Notes: a model not told the origin generated them from the sequence alone. Shown: positions 1 through 8,690, numbered from the stretch's first letter. The stretch: 23,308 nt of DNA from Pseudomonadota bacterium (GCA_023388935.1 JAEWFG010000041.1:1-23308), one strand, 5' to 3'. Translations and numbers: made by a program.

Positions 1-600
1 AAGCAGCGCGTGGGCATCGCCCGCGCGCTGGCGACGCGGCCGAGCGTGCTGCTGTCGGACGAGGCGACGTCCGCGCTCGATCCGCAGACCACGCGCGCGA
101 TCCTCGATTTGCTCGCCAACATCAATCGCGAGCTTGGGGTGACCATCGTGCTGATCACTCACGAAATGTCCGTGGTGCGCCAGCTTGCCAAGGAGGTCGT
201 GGTGCTCGACGCTGGCCACGTCGTCGAGAGCGGCCATGTCGCAGATATCTTCACCCATCCCAGGCACCCGATCACGCAGTCCTTCCTGGCCGAGGTGATC
301 GGCGGCAGCCTACCGGTGTCGCTGGCGAGCCGGATCGTGCAGGAGCCGGTTGCCGGGAACCACGCCGTGATCCGCGTCCAGGTGCGTGGGGCAGGGGCCG
401 GCGACACGCTGATCGCACGGCTTGCGCGTGAGCTCGGCCTCGACGTCTCACTGCTGTCGGCACGGATCGACGAGGTCGGCGGCCAGCATGTCGGCTCGCT
501 GGTGCTCGGCATTCCCGACGGCGAAAGCGCGGCGACGCGGACGCTCGCCTGGCTCTCTCAATATCAATTCTCGGCGGAGCGTCTCGGCTATGTCGCCTGA
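1..600 (+). CDS. metN: Methionine ABC transporter ATP-binding protein MetN, C-terminal part (5' end outside window)
   Basis: This is the ATPase of the D/L-methionine importer MetNIQ. The reading frame is open from base 1 (K-Q-R-V-G-I-A-R-A), so the window begins just after the ABC signature and the N-terminal half with Walker A is missing. The Walker B region (VLLSDEATSALDP) is followed by the switch histidine (LITHEMSVV). The last 75 or so residues (from HAVIRVQV) form the NIL domain, which binds methionine and causes feedback inhibition in MetN; its presence separates MetN from other ABC ATPases. The metI start lies inside the end of this gene (11-base overlap), so the two are translationally coupled. 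The 199 codons visible contain no internal stop. Identification is strong because metI and metQ follow directly. Confidence 0.93.
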   Translation, partial: KQRVGIARALATRPSVLLSDEATSALDPQTTRAILDLLANINRELGVTIVLITHEMSVVRQLAKEVVVLDAGHVVESGHVADIFTHPRHPITQSFLAEVIGGSLPVSLASRIVQEPVAGNHAVIRVQVRGAGAGDTLIARLARELGLDVSLLSARIDEVGGQHVGSLVLGIPDGESAATRTLAWLSQYQFSAERLGYVA

Positions 601-1255
601 ACTCATCAACCTGATCGTCCAGGCCACCGGCGAGACCCTGTATATGGTCGGCATCGCAGCGTTGCTCGGCACCGCCTTCGGCATGCCGCTCGGCGTTTTT
701 CTCGCGACCAGCCGGAAAGGCGAGCTGTTCGCGGCTCCCGCCATGAACGGCGTGCTCGGCATCATCGTCAATGCCACGCGCTCCACGCCCTTCATCATTC
801 TCGTGGTGGCCATCATCCCGTTCACGCGCCTCGTCGCCGGCACTTCGATCGGCTCGACGGCGGCGATCGTGCCGCTGACGATTGCATCGACGCCGTTCAT
901 CGCTCGCCTGGTGGAAGCCGCGATCCGCGAGGTCGATGGCGGCCTGATCGAGACCGCGTCCTCGTTCGGTGCATCGCCGATCCAGATCGTGTTCAAGGTG
1001 CTGATCCCCGAGGCGCTGCCAGGACTCCTGCTGGCCCTGACGCTCGCAGTGGTCAGCCTGCTCGGCTACTCCGCGATGGTTGGCGCCGTCGGAGGCGGGG
1101 GCCTCGGCGATCTCGGCATCCGCTACGGCTATCAGCGCTTCATGCCGGAGATGATGCTGGCCGTGGTCGTCGTGCTGATCGCGCTGGTACAGCTCGTCCA
1201 GAGCGCGGGCGACTATCTGGCGCGCCGGGTCAACCGGCGGCTGCGGCACCGCTGA
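590..1255 (+). CDS. metI: Methionine ABC transporter permease MetI
   Basis: This is the inner-membrane permease of the methionine importer, 221 residues, close to the usual length of MetI (about 217). The ATG at 590 gives MSPELINLIVQ, a typical MetI N-terminus, and overlaps the metN stop by 11 bases; the same frame extends upstream but only as a shadow of metN. About five hydrophobic helices are visible. The cytoplasmic EAA loop that docks on the ATPase is near residues 106-140 (ETASSFGAS...LIPEALPGLL). A glycine-rich stretch (GAVGGGGLGDLGIRYGY) near residues 163-179 is characteristic of MetI and related D-methionine permeases. It is the middle gene of metN-metI-metQ. Confidence 0.95.
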   Translation: MSPELINLIVQATGETLYMVGIAALLGTAFGMPLGVFLATSRKGELFAAPAMNGVLGIIVNATRSTPFIILVVAIIPFTRLVAGTSIGSTAAIVPLTIASTPFIARLVEAAIREVDGGLIETASSFGASPIQIVFKVLIPEALPGLLLALTLAVVSLLGYSAMVGAVGGGGLGDLGIRYGYQRFMPEMMLAVVVVLIALVQLVQSAGDYLARRVNRRLRHR

Positions 1256-1283
1256 CATAAGCTTCCCAACATCGGAGACATCA

Positions 1284-2057
1284 ATGCGTTTTCTGGCAAC
1301 CCTCGCGGCTGCAGTCTTGCTCGCGACCACGGCCCAGGCCGAAACGATCCGGGTCGGCGTGACCGCCGGTCCCCATGCCGAGATCATGGACGTCGTGAAG
1401 AAGGTCGGCGCCGAGCGCGGCTTCGACATCAAGGTGGTCGAGTTCACCGACTACGTGATCCCGAACCAGGCGCTGGCGCTGAAGGATCTGGAGGCGAACT
1501 CGTTCCAGCACGAGCCGTACCTGAAGAACCAGATCTCCAAGACCGGCTGGAAGATCGTCAAGGTCGCGAACACGATCGGCTCGCCGCAGGGCGTCTATTC
1601 GCTGAAATACAAGAAGCTAGCCGACCTGCCGGAAGGCGCCCGCGTCGCGATCGCCAACGATCCCTCCAACGGCGCGCGCGGCCTGATGATCCTGGCGCTG
1701 CATGGCCTGATCAAGCTGAAGGACCCGAGCAACGTCGCCTCGACCATCGCCGACATCACCGACAACCCGAAGAAGCTCCGTTTCGTCGAGCTCGATGCCG
1801 CCCAGCTTCCGCGCGCGCTCCAGGACGTCGACGTCGTCTCGATCAATAACAACTACGCCGTCCAGGCCGGGCTCAATCCGGCGGTCGACGCGATCGCGCG
1901 CGAGGACGCCGATGGACCCTGGGTCAACATCCTCGCCGTCCGCGAGGAGGACAAGGACAAGCCCTGGGTGAAGCAGCTGATCGAGGTCTATCACTCCGAT
2001 CCAGTGAAGGCGTTTCTGGAGACGCGCTTCAAGGGCACGTATCTGCCGACCTGGTAA
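1284..2057 (+). CDS. metQ: Methionine ABC transporter substrate-binding protein MetQ (NlpA family)
   Basis: This is the extracytoplasmic methionine-binding protein, 257 residues, as usual for the NlpA family. The N-terminus is a clear Sec signal peptide (MRFLATLAAAVLLATTAQA, cleavage before ETIRVG). There is no lipobox cysteine, so the mature protein should be free in the periplasm and not a lipoprotein as in E. coli. The mature part carries NlpA hallmarks: IRVGVTAGPHAEIMDVV near the start, then FTDYVIPNQAL, NSFQHEPYL and IANDPSN. The ATG at 1284 is preceded by GGAGA about 8 bases upstream. It follows metI after 28 bases and ends 16 bases before a convergent regulator gene. Confidence 0.95.
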   Translation: MRFLATLAAAVLLATTAQAETIRVGVTAGPHAEIMDVVKKVGAERGFDIKVVEFTDYVIPNQALALKDLEANSFQHEPYLKNQISKTGWKIVKVANTIGSPQGVYSLKYKKLADLPEGARVAIANDPSNGARGLMILALHGLIKLKDPSNVASTIADITDNPKKLRFVELDAAQLPRALQDVDVVSINNNYAVQAGLNPAVDAIAREDADGPWVNILAVREEDKDKPWVKQLIEVYHSDPVKAFLETRFKGTYLPTW

Positions 2058-2073
2058 GGGCAGGACAGGCGCG

Positions 2074-3063
2074 TCAGGCAGCTAACCTGGCGCGTCGCAG
2101 CGTCTCCGAGGGCAGCTCGGAGAAGTGGCGCTTGTAGTCGAGCGAGAACTGGCTGAAGTGCCAGAAGCCGTGCTGCACGGCGACGTCGTAGACGGAGTTG
2201 CTGGCGTTGTCGGCACGCTTGAGCTCGCGCCGCACGCGGTTCAGGCGCATCGCCCGCCAGTAATGCATCGGGCTCGTGCCCAGGACCTCCTGGAAGCAAT
2301 AGCCGAGCTTGCGCGGGCTGGCGCCGACCGCCTTGCAGACCTCCAGCAACGCAAGCGAGCGATCGCCGCTGCCGTGCATCAGCTCGCGGGCGCGATCGAC
2401 GGTCTGCTTGCGCGCCACAGAGCTGCGGCCGGGATCGCTCGGCCGCGCCGTCGGCAGCATGTCCATGATTTCGACGAGGAGGGCGTCTTCAAGCGCCTGC
2501 CGCGCGAGCGGATCGTCGAACCGTTCGGGCGCGATCGTGATGGTCTCGTGGATGGCGGCAAGATGGGCGCGCAGCCGGGCAACTGGCGGCTCCGCTATCT
2601 CGATCACACGCAACTGGTGCCAGACGCTGCGCGGCAGCTCGATGTCGAGGCTGGCGGCCAGTTCCTCGATCAGCGCCGCACTGGTGACGACGCCACGAAA
2701 CTCGAACGCCTTCGGCGTGCACATGTCGACCTCGGCATCGATGCAGGCGATGACCTTGGCTCCCGCAGCGCTGGCGCCGTTGCAATTGACCTCGCCGTCG
2801 CCGTGCCAGGGCAGGCCGATGCCGAAGCTGCCGGCGCCGAGCTGGCCGTATTGGCGGACCTGCTGGCTGGTGATCTCGCGAAACACTTCGACGCGCGGCA
2901 GGGAGAGCTGCGTGAAACTGCCCGCGAATGCACCCGCGCTGATCTGGTCGTAGTTCAGCCGCCAGCGGCCAAGCGAGGCGCAGTGCTCATCGACATCGGT
3001 ACTACTTGCCTGCAACAGGCTTCCAGCCGAGTCCTGAATCGGAAGAGTTGCGCCTAAGGCCAT
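2074..3063 (-). CDS. AraC-family transcriptional regulator, EutR-like
   Basis: DNA-binding regulator of 329 residues from the ATG at 3063 (MALGATLPIQD). An upstream in-frame start at 3144 would add 27 residues of low-complexity character and is less likely. The C-terminal 100 residues form the double helix-turn-helix AraC domain (LLEVCKAVGASPRKLGYCFQEVLG, then YDVAVQHGFWHFSQFSLDYKRHF). The N-terminal part resembles E. coli EutR, with a YDQ...G.F.G.FT...VEVFRE pattern and a closing GFWH.GQF-type helix, so the family call is EutR-like and not the sugar-binding AraC type. It is transcribed divergently from the hydrolase/amine oxidase pair across a 182-base gap, which makes that pair its likely target. 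The ligand is unknown; an amine is a reasonable guess because EutR senses ethanolamine with cobalamin. The similarity is judged from memory, not from an alignment. Confidence 0.85.
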   Translation of the reverse strand: MALGATLPIQDSAGSLLQASSTDVDEHCASLGRWRLNYDQISAGAFAGSFTQLSLPRVEVFREITSQQVRQYGQLGAGSFGIGLPWHGDGEVNCNGASAAGAKVIACIDAEVDMCTPKAFEFRGVVTSAALIEELAASLDIELPRSVWHQLRVIEIAEPPVARLRAHLAAIHETITIAPERFDDPLARQALEDALLVEIMDMLPTARPSDPGRSSVARKQTVDRARELMHGSGDRSLALLEVCKAVGASPRKLGYCFQEVLGTSPMHYWRAMRLNRVRRELKRADNASNSVYDVAVQHGFWHFSQFSLDYKRHFSELPSETLRRARLAA

Positions 3064-3245
3064 GACAGCACGTCGGAATCGTTGAGCCGAGCAGCTAGCA
3101 AGAAACCACGCCAGACTGGCACGGCCACAGGCCCTGTCCAGCAAAATATTGCCGGATCTCGATAACGCGCGACAGCCCCGGGGTGCAGTCTTCCTCCCTT
3201 GCCGTTCCCGACACCGTGGTTGGGATGGCCTTGCGGAGGATCGAG
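3064..3245. promoter_or_regulatory. Divergent control region between the EutR-like regulator and the hydrolase/amine oxidase pair
   Basis: The 182 bases between the two divergent start codons must hold both promoters. A short odd-centred palindrome ACAGGCCCTGT lies at 3127-3137 (5-base arms) and is a candidate operator. The ribosome binding site GGAGGA at 3235-3240 is five bases before the ATG at 3246 and decides that start. No convincing -35/-10 pair was recognised by eye. Confidence 0.4.
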
Positions 3246-4442
3246 ATGCGACCGACCGAGATCATGCGCGGCAGCCCGCCCGCGCCAGAGGCCCAGGTGA
3301 CCCGCGCCAACTGGCGCAGCTTCCCCGCCATCCGTTGGGGTTTCACCCACACCCGCGAAGTGCTGCCGACCGCGGAGGTGCGCCGCTCGGCCCATCCAAC
3401 GCCGATGCCAAGCGCGCCGCGCGAATTCGCGAAGCTCGGATTCACGGCGCCCGACGGCAAGCCGACTACGATCGAGGCCACGCTGCGCGAGACCTTTGGC
3501 GATGCGCTGCTGGTCATGCATCGGGGCACGCTGATCCACGAATGGTACGGCGACGGCATGAGCGCGACCACGCCGCACCTGATCTGCTCCATCAGCAAGT
3601 CGATCGCCGGCACGCTCGGCGGCGTGCTCGCCGCGCGCGGGCTGCTCGATCCCGAGGCGAGGGTGGTGCGCTATGTGCCGGAGCTCGAGACCTCGGTCTA
3701 CGGCAGTTGCACCGTCCGCAACGTGCTCGACATGGCGGTGGCGATCAAGTTCGAGGAGGACTACGAGGACCCCGCCGGCGACGTCGCGCGCTATCGCTTC
3801 TCCTCGGGTTGGGATGTGCCGCCGCCGGGCGTCGAGGCCGGGCACCAGCGGGCCTATCTCACGACACTGCGCGGGACTGGCAAGCCGCATGGCAAGGTGT
3901 TCCACTACGTCTCGACCAACACCGAGGTGCTCGGCTGGGTCTATGAGCGTGCCTGCGGCATGCCATACCCGCGCATTCTCTCCGACTATCTCTGGCAGCC
4001 GATGGGCGCCGAGGAAGACGGCTCCCTCACGCTCGACAGCCACGGCATGGGCCGCATCGCCGGCGGGCTTTCCGTCACTGCGCGCGACCTCCTGCGCTTC
4101 GGCGAGATGATCCGCTGCCGCGGCGTGGTCGAAGGACGACAGGTGGTGCCGGGCTGGTGGATCGACGACATCCACGAGAATGGCGATCCCAAAGCCTGGG
4201 CCGATGGCGACCTCGCCGAGTTCTTCCCGGACGCGCGCTACCGCAGCAAATGGTATACGCTCGATCCCTCACGCAACGATCTCGCTGGCATCGGCATCCA
4301 CGGCCAGTGGCTGTACATCGATACGGCCACCGACACCGTCATCGTCAAGCTCGCGACCCAGCCGAAGGCGATGGACGTACCGCTCGACCATCGATGGCTC
4401 GCCGCCTTCCGCGCCATCGCCGCGCATCTCGCTCCGCGCTGA
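3246..4442 (+). CDS. Serine hydrolase, class C beta-lactamase / 6-aminohexanoate-dimer hydrolase (NylB) family
   Basis: Predicted cytoplasmic amidase or esterase of the penicillin-recognising serine hydrolase fold, 398 residues (NylB is about 392). The start is set by a perfect Shine-Dalgarno GGAGGA five bases before the ATG at 3246; in-frame starts at 3183 and 3225 lack one. The SxxK catalytic motif is at Ser115-Ile-Ser-Lys118 (HLICSISKS), followed by GG.LAARG.LD as in NylB-like proteins. The second catalytic tyrosine is probably Tyr221 in FHYVSTNTEVLGW, and a late HG motif (GIHGQWLYID, about residue 352) stands where beta-lactamases have KTG. There is no signal peptide, which argues against a cell-wall enzyme. 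The stop is 15 bases before the amine oxidase start, so the two form an operon. The natural substrate is unknown; release of a primary amine from an amide is inferred from the neighbour. Confidence 0.87.
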   Translation: MRPTEIMRGSPPAPEAQVTRANWRSFPAIRWGFTHTREVLPTAEVRRSAHPTPMPSAPREFAKLGFTAPDGKPTTIEATLRETFGDALLVMHRGTLIHEWYGDGMSATTPHLICSISKSIAGTLGGVLAARGLLDPEARVVRYVPELETSVYGSCTVRNVLDMAVAIKFEEDYEDPAGDVARYRFSSGWDVPPPGVEAGHQRAYLTTLRGTGKPHGKVFHYVSTNTEVLGWVYERACGMPYPRILSDYLWQPMGAEEDGSLTLDSHGMGRIAGGLSVTARDLLRFGEMIRCRGVVEGRQVVPGWWIDDIHENGDPKAWADGDLAEFFPDARYRSKWYTLDPSRNDLAGIGIHGQWLYIDTATDTVIVKLATQPKAMDVPLDHRWLAAFRAIAAHLAPR

Positions 4443-4457
4443 CGTCAGGACAACATC

Positions 4458-6449
4458 ATGCTCGGTACCGTCAAAGCCAAATCGCAAGCGCAGGCGTCGG
4501 CGCCGCACCCGCTCGATCCACTGACGGCAGAGGAGATCACAGCCGCCTGCACCCTGGTGCGTGCGGCGGCGACCTCGCCGGAAAACTGTCGCTTCCCGAC
4601 GGTGCGGCTGGAAGAGCCGACCAAGCAGGAGTTGGCTGCTGATGGGGCAGGGCTGCCGCGCCGCGCCTTCGTGCTGACGCTGGATGTGGCGACGGGCGAA
4701 GCGATCGAGCATGTCGTCGATCTCGACCGTAGCGAGATCGTCGCGCGAAAAATCGTGCCGAACCGCGAGGCGCCCTATGGGCAGCCGTCGGTCATGATGG
4801 AGGAATTCTTCAAGTGCGATGCCGTGGTCAAGGCCGATCGCGACTGGCGCGCGGCGATGCACCGGCGCGGGCTCACAGACAGGGACATTGAGCTGGTCCA
4901 GGTCGATCCGTTCTCCTCGGGCTTCTTCGACAAGGAGTTCGAGCGCGGCGCGCGTATCGTGCGCGCTGTCAGCTATTTCCGCGAGCATCTCCAGGACAAC
5001 GGGTATGCGCATCCGATCGAGGGCGTGGTCGCCGTCGTCGACCTGATCGCGGGCAAGGTGATCGACCTCACCGATGAAGATCCCATTGTGCCGATCCCGC
5101 GCAAGAAGCGGAATTACGGCGCGCATGAAGTCACCAGCCCGCGCACCGACATCAAGCCGCTGCACATCGAGCAGCCCGAGGGCGCGAGTTTTGGCGTGGA
5201 TGGCTGGAAGGTCGATTGGCAGAAATGGAGCTTTCGCGTCGGCTTCACGCCGCGTGAGGGCCTGGTGCTGCATCAGCTCAGCTATCAGGATGGCGAGCGC
5301 AAGCGTTCGCTGATCCATCGTGCCAGCGTTACCGAGATGGTGGTGCCTTACGCCGACCCAACCGCCAACCACTTCTGGAAGTCGGCATTCGATGCCGGCG
5401 AATATGGACTCGGCATGCTTGCCAACGCGCTCGAGCTTGGCTGCGACTGCCTCGGCAATATCCATTATTTCGACGTGACAGCGGCTGACAACAAGGGCGC
5501 GCCCTTCATCATGCAGAACGCTATCTGCTTGCATGAAGAAGACTACGGAATCGCCTGGAAACACTACGAATTCCGCAACGGCCTATTCGAGGTTCGTCGC
5601 TCGCGGCGGCTCGTCATCTCGTTCTTTGCGACCGTCGGCAATTACGACTATGGCTTCTACTGGTATCTGTACCAGGACGGCACGATCCAGCTTGAAACGA
5701 AGCTCACCGGCATCATCCAGACCGCCGCCGTCCGGCCCGGCGAGAAATACAAATGGGGCGGCATGGTCGACGACAATCTGGGCGGGCCGACCCACCAGCA
5801 CTTCTTCAACGTGCGCCTGCACATGGATCTCGATGGCGGCGGCAACACCGTCACCGAGCACGACTTCGTGCCGCGGCCCTGGGGCCACGACAATCCGCAC
5901 GGCAACGTCTTCGACACCACGACGCGCGTGCTGTCACGCGAGCGAGATGCGGCGGCCATTGCGAACGGCGAGACCGGCCGGTTCTGGAAGATCAGTAATC
6001 CCAACGAGACCAACTCGGTCGGCAATGCTCCGGCTTACAAGCTCGTGGTCAATCCGAGCCCGCTAATGCTGGCCCAGGAGGGTAGCTTTGTGCGCAAGCG
6101 TGGCGGGTTCGCTACGAAGCACGTCTGGGTCACGGCCTTCGACAAGGACGAGAAATACGCCAGCGGCGACTATCCCAACGTCCATGCCGGCGGCGACGGC
6201 CTGCCGCGTTACGCCGCCCAGAACCGCAACATCGAGAATGCCGACATCGTGGTGTGGCACTCCTTCGGCCACACTCATGTCTGCAAGCCCGAGGACTTTC
6301 CGATCATGCCGGTCGAATATGCCGGCTTCATGCTGAAGCCGACCGGCTTCTTCGCGGCGAACGCGGCCGGCGACATTCCGCCCGACCGCAACAGCCGCAG
6401 CGTGCTCGCCGGCAACGAGAAGGATGCCGGCGGCTCGTGCTGCCACTAA
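4458..6449 (+). CDS. Copper-containing primary-amine oxidase (topaquinone enzyme)
   Basis: Oxidises primary amines to aldehydes with release of ammonia and hydrogen peroxide, using copper and a self-made topaquinone cofactor. The protein has 663 residues, like the AGAO/histamine oxidase type, which lacks the extra N-terminal domain of periplasmic TynA. The cofactor precursor is Tyr396 in TVGNYDYG. The catalytic base is Asp312 in AFDAGEYGLG. Copper ligands are His446 and His448 (THQHFFN) and most likely His607 (FGHTHVCKPEDFPIMP). All key residues are present, so the enzyme should be active. No signal peptide is visible, implying a cytoplasmic location. An AGGA ribosome site lies at 4447-4450. 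It is the second gene of a pair with the serine hydrolase and converges with an aldehyde dehydrogenase, the natural next enzyme. The exact amine cannot be read from sequence. Confidence 0.95.
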   Translation: MLGTVKAKSQAQASAPHPLDPLTAEEITAACTLVRAAATSPENCRFPTVRLEEPTKQELAADGAGLPRRAFVLTLDVATGEAIEHVVDLDRSEIVARKIVPNREAPYGQPSVMMEEFFKCDAVVKADRDWRAAMHRRGLTDRDIELVQVDPFSSGFFDKEFERGARIVRAVSYFREHLQDNGYAHPIEGVVAVVDLIAGKVIDLTDEDPIVPIPRKKRNYGAHEVTSPRTDIKPLHIEQPEGASFGVDGWKVDWQKWSFRVGFTPREGLVLHQLSYQDGERKRSLIHRASVTEMVVPYADPTANHFWKSAFDAGEYGLGMLANALELGCDCLGNIHYFDVTAADNKGAPFIMQNAICLHEEDYGIAWKHYEFRNGLFEVRRSRRLVISFFATVGNYDYGFYWYLYQDGTIQLETKLTGIIQTAAVRPGEKYKWGGMVDDNLGGPTHQHFFNVRLHMDLDGGGNTVTEHDFVPRPWGHDNPHGNVFDTTTRVLSRERDAAAIANGETGRFWKISNPNETNSVGNAPAYKLVVNPSPLMLAQEGSFVRKRGGFATKHVWVTAFDKDEKYASGDYPNVHAGGDGLPRYAAQNRNIENADIVVWHSFGHTHVCKPEDFPIMPVEYAGFMLKPTGFFAANAAGDIPPDRNSRSVLAGNEKDAGGSCCH

Positions 6450-6467
6450 AGCTAGGACTTCCGCCGG
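6427..6467. repeat. Inverted repeat spanning the convergent gene ends (possible weak terminator)
   Basis: CCGGCGG at 6427-6433 is the exact reverse complement of CCGCCGG at 6461-6467, with a 27-base loop containing the amine oxidase stop codon. There is no T-run on either strand, so it is at best a weak or Rho-assisted bidirectional terminator. In DNA this GC-rich a 7-base match could also be chance. Confidence 0.25.
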
Positions 6468-7919
6468 TCAGAACGGATAGTGCCGCGGTCCGGTCTGCAC
6501 GGTAATCCAGCGCAGCTCCGTGAACTCGTCGATGGCCGCCTTGCCGCCGAAGCGGCCGTAGCCTGACGCCTTGGTGCCGCCAAACGGCATTTGCGGTTCG
6601 TCGTGCACAGTCGGCGCGTTGACATGGCAGATGCCGGCCTCGATCCGCTTGGCAACGCCTAGGGCGCGCGCGATATCGCTGCCGAACACGGCGGAGGAGA
6701 GGCCGTACTCGGTGTCATTGGCCACGCGCACGGCCTCGTCGACCCCGCTGACGCGAACAACGGTCACCACCGGACCAAAGCTTTCCTCGCCATAGATTCG
6801 CATCGCCGGCGTGACGTGATCCACGATTGTCGCCGGCATGATGGTGCCGTTGCCGTGTCCGCCCGCCGCGACCACGGCCCCCTTGGCGACGGCATCGTCG
6901 ATCAAACCTCGGACGCGGTCGGAAGCCGCGCCGCTGACGAGCGAGCCGAGCACGACATTGCCCTTGCTTGGATCGCCATGGGGAAGACTCTTCGCCTTGG
7001 CGGCGAACTTGGCGATGAAGGCGTCCGCGATCTTGTCGTCGACGACGATCCGCTCCGTCGACATGCAGATCTGACCCTGGTTCATGAAGGCGCCGAAGGC
7101 GGCGGCGTTCACGGCGGCGTCGAGGTCGGCGTCGTCGAGAATGACGAGCGGGGCCTTGCCGCCAAGCTCCAGCAGCGCGCGCTTCAGATGCTTCGCGCAA
7201 GCCAGCGCAATGAGGCGACCGACCCGGGTCGAGCCGGTGAAGTTGACACGGCGGATGGCGGGGTGGGCGATCAGAGCCTCGACGACGGCCTGCGCATCCT
7301 CGGGCGCATTGGTCACGACGTTGACGACGCCATCGCCGAGCCCCGCTTCAGCCAGACAGCTTCCGATCAGGCGGTGCACGCCGGGGCTCACCTCGGACGC
7401 CTTCAGCACCACGGTATTGCCGCAGGCGAGCGGCATTGCGACTGACCGCACGCCGAGGATCACCGGCGCATTCCAGGGTGCAATTCCGAGCACGACGCCG
7501 ACCGGCTGGCGGAACGCCATGGCGAGATTGTCAGGCTTGTCGGTCGGAATCACCTCGCCGGAGATCTGCGTCGTCATGGCGGCGGCTTCGCGCAGCATGC
7601 CCTCGGCGAGATGCACGTTGAAGCCAGCCCAGCCTGCGGTGGCGCCGGTCTCGGCGACCATCAGCGCGGTGAATTCGGACGCCCGGCGCGCGAGGATATC
7701 GGCGGCCGCGCTGAGCCGCTTGCGGCGCTCGGACGGGCCAAGCTGCGACCAGGCCGGAAAGGCGGCAGCCGCAGCGTCGGCGGCGCGCATCGCATCGTCG
7801 ATCGAGGCCGCCGCCACGATGGTCGCGACTTCGCCGGAGATCGGGTTGTGGCGCTGGAACGTGCGCTGATTGCTGGCCGACTGGTCCTTGCCGCCGATGA
7901 GAAGGTCGATTGCGTTCAT
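6468..7919 (-). CDS. NAD(P)-dependent aldehyde dehydrogenase (benzaldehyde/salicylaldehyde-type)
   Basis: Oxidises an aldehyde to the carboxylic acid. From the ATG at 7919 it has 483 residues, the normal family length; GGAG lies five bases upstream, whereas the in-frame TTG at 7931 has no such site. The family signature residues are all visible: Asn150 in APWNAP, Lys173 in VVLKASE, the general base Glu251 in LELGGKAP, and the catalytic Cys285 in NQGQICMSTER. The FTGST motif of the cofactor-binding domain lies near residue 228. The overall pattern resembles salicylaldehyde, benzaldehyde or vanillin dehydrogenases. It is the last gene of the minus-strand transporter unit, 39 bases after livF, and converges with the amine oxidase, whose aldehyde product is the most likely substrate. 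The precise substrate is inference. Confidence 0.93.
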   Translation of the reverse strand: MNAIDLLIGGKDQSASNQRTFQRHNPISGEVATIVAAASIDDAMRAADAAAAAFPAWSQLGPSERRKRLSAAADILARRASEFTALMVAETGATAGWAGFNVHLAEGMLREAAAMTTQISGEVIPTDKPDNLAMAFRQPVGVVLGIAPWNAPVILGVRSVAMPLACGNTVVLKASEVSPGVHRLIGSCLAEAGLGDGVVNVVTNAPEDAQAVVEALIAHPAIRRVNFTGSTRVGRLIALACAKHLKRALLELGGKAPLVILDDADLDAAVNAAAFGAFMNQGQICMSTERIVVDDKIADAFIAKFAAKAKSLPHGDPSKGNVVLGSLVSGAASDRVRGLIDDAVAKGAVVAAGGHGNGTIMPATIVDHVTPAMRIYGEESFGPVVTVVRVSGVDEAVRVANDTEYGLSSAVFGSDIARALGVAKRIEAGICHVNAPTVHDEPQMPFGGTKASGYGRFGGKAAIDEFTELRWITVQTGPRHYPF

Positions 7920-7958
7920 GGAGCTCTCCAAGGGTTGCAGGAAGGATTGCGGGAGTGA

Positions 7959-8690
7959 TTATTGTGGGGGCGATGCGGCGCGCGCCTTGCCGAGATAGGC
8001 GCGCTGGATGTCGGGATCGTTCTTCATGGCGCCGGCCGGACCGCTGCCGGCGTTGCGGCCGGATTCGATCAGATAGACGCGGTCGGCGATATCCAGGCTC
8101 GCCCGCGCATTCTGCTCGACCAGCAGCACGCCGACGCCGTCGGCGCGGATCTGCGTCAGCGCGCGAAAGACCTCGCGGCTGAGCAGGGGAGACAGGCCGA
8201 GCGAGGGCTCATCCAGCAGCAGGAGCAGCGGGTTCGACATCAGCGCGCGGCCGATCGCAACCATCTGCTGCTCGCCGCCACTCATGGTGCGAACGGCCTG
8301 TGTCATGCGCTCGGCGAGGCGCGGGAACAGTTGCAGGACTTTTGCGAGCCGGTCCGCCTCGCCTTCGCGGGCCCGAGCGGGATAGGCGCCGAGCTGCAAA
8401 TTCTCCGCGACAGTCAGCTCACCGAAGACGCCTCGGCCTTCCGGTACCAGGGCGATGCCGCGCTCCACGATCAGATGGGCCGGCAGTTCGCCAATGCTCT
8501 GTCCCTCGAACGCGATCCTGGCGCCTGGCGCGGGCTTGACCAGCCCGGCGACACTCTTGAGCAAGGTCGACTTGCCGGCGCCGTTGGCGCCGAGGATGGC
8601 GACAATTTCGCCTTGACTGACACCGAGCGCGACGTCGGCCAGGGCCTGGTGCTTGCCATAAAAATGGGAGAGGGCGGCGACCTCAAGCAT
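7959..8690 (-). CDS. livF: LIV-type ABC transporter ATP-binding protein LivF
   Basis: One of the two ATPases of a branched-chain amino acid type (HAAT) importer, 243 residues. The ATG at 8690 is preceded by GGAGG with five-base spacing, so it is preferred over the in-frame GTG at 8696. Walker A is GANGAGKST (residues 34-42), the signature is MSGGEQQM (136-143), Walker B ends at Asp160-Glu161 (LLLLDEPSLGL), and the switch position has the Gln typical of LivF (LVEQNA). It overlaps the end of the livM-livG fusion gene by eight bases. HAAT importers carry not only Leu/Ile/Val but also amides, aromatic acids and amines; the adjacent catabolic genes suggest such a substrate here. Confidence 0.93.
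   Translation of the reverse strand: MLEVAALSHFYGKHQALADVALGVSQGEIVAILGANGAGKSTLLKSVAGLVKPAPGARIAFEGQSIGELPAHLIVERGIALVPEGRGVFGELTVAENLQLGAYPARAREGEADRLAKVLQLFPRLAERMTQAVRTMSGGEQQMVAIGRALMSNPLLLLLDEPSLGLSPLLSREVFRALTQIRADGVGVLLVEQNARASLDIADRVYLIESGRNAGSGPAGAMKNDPDIQRAYLGKARAASPPQ

Noticed and set aside
272..1447. Long minus-strand open frame of 391 codons opposite metN, metI and metQ
   Set aside because: It is Arg/Asp/His-rich with no recognisable domain and lies antisense to three well-supported genes. Such shadow frames are usual in high-GC DNA.
3117..3133. TGGCAC resembling the -24 half of a sigma-54 promoter before the hydrolase gene
   Set aside because: At the required spacing there is CAGGC instead of the TTGC element, so only half the site is present.
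3054..4175. Minus-strand frame of 373 codons opposite the serine hydrolase
   Set aside because: It is antisense to a gene with a clear SxxK motif and ribosome site, has biased composition, and no family is recognised.
4269..5564. Minus-strand frame of 431 codons opposite the amine oxidase
   Set aside because: The amine oxidase frame carries the full cofactor and copper motifs. The antisense frame is a composition shadow.
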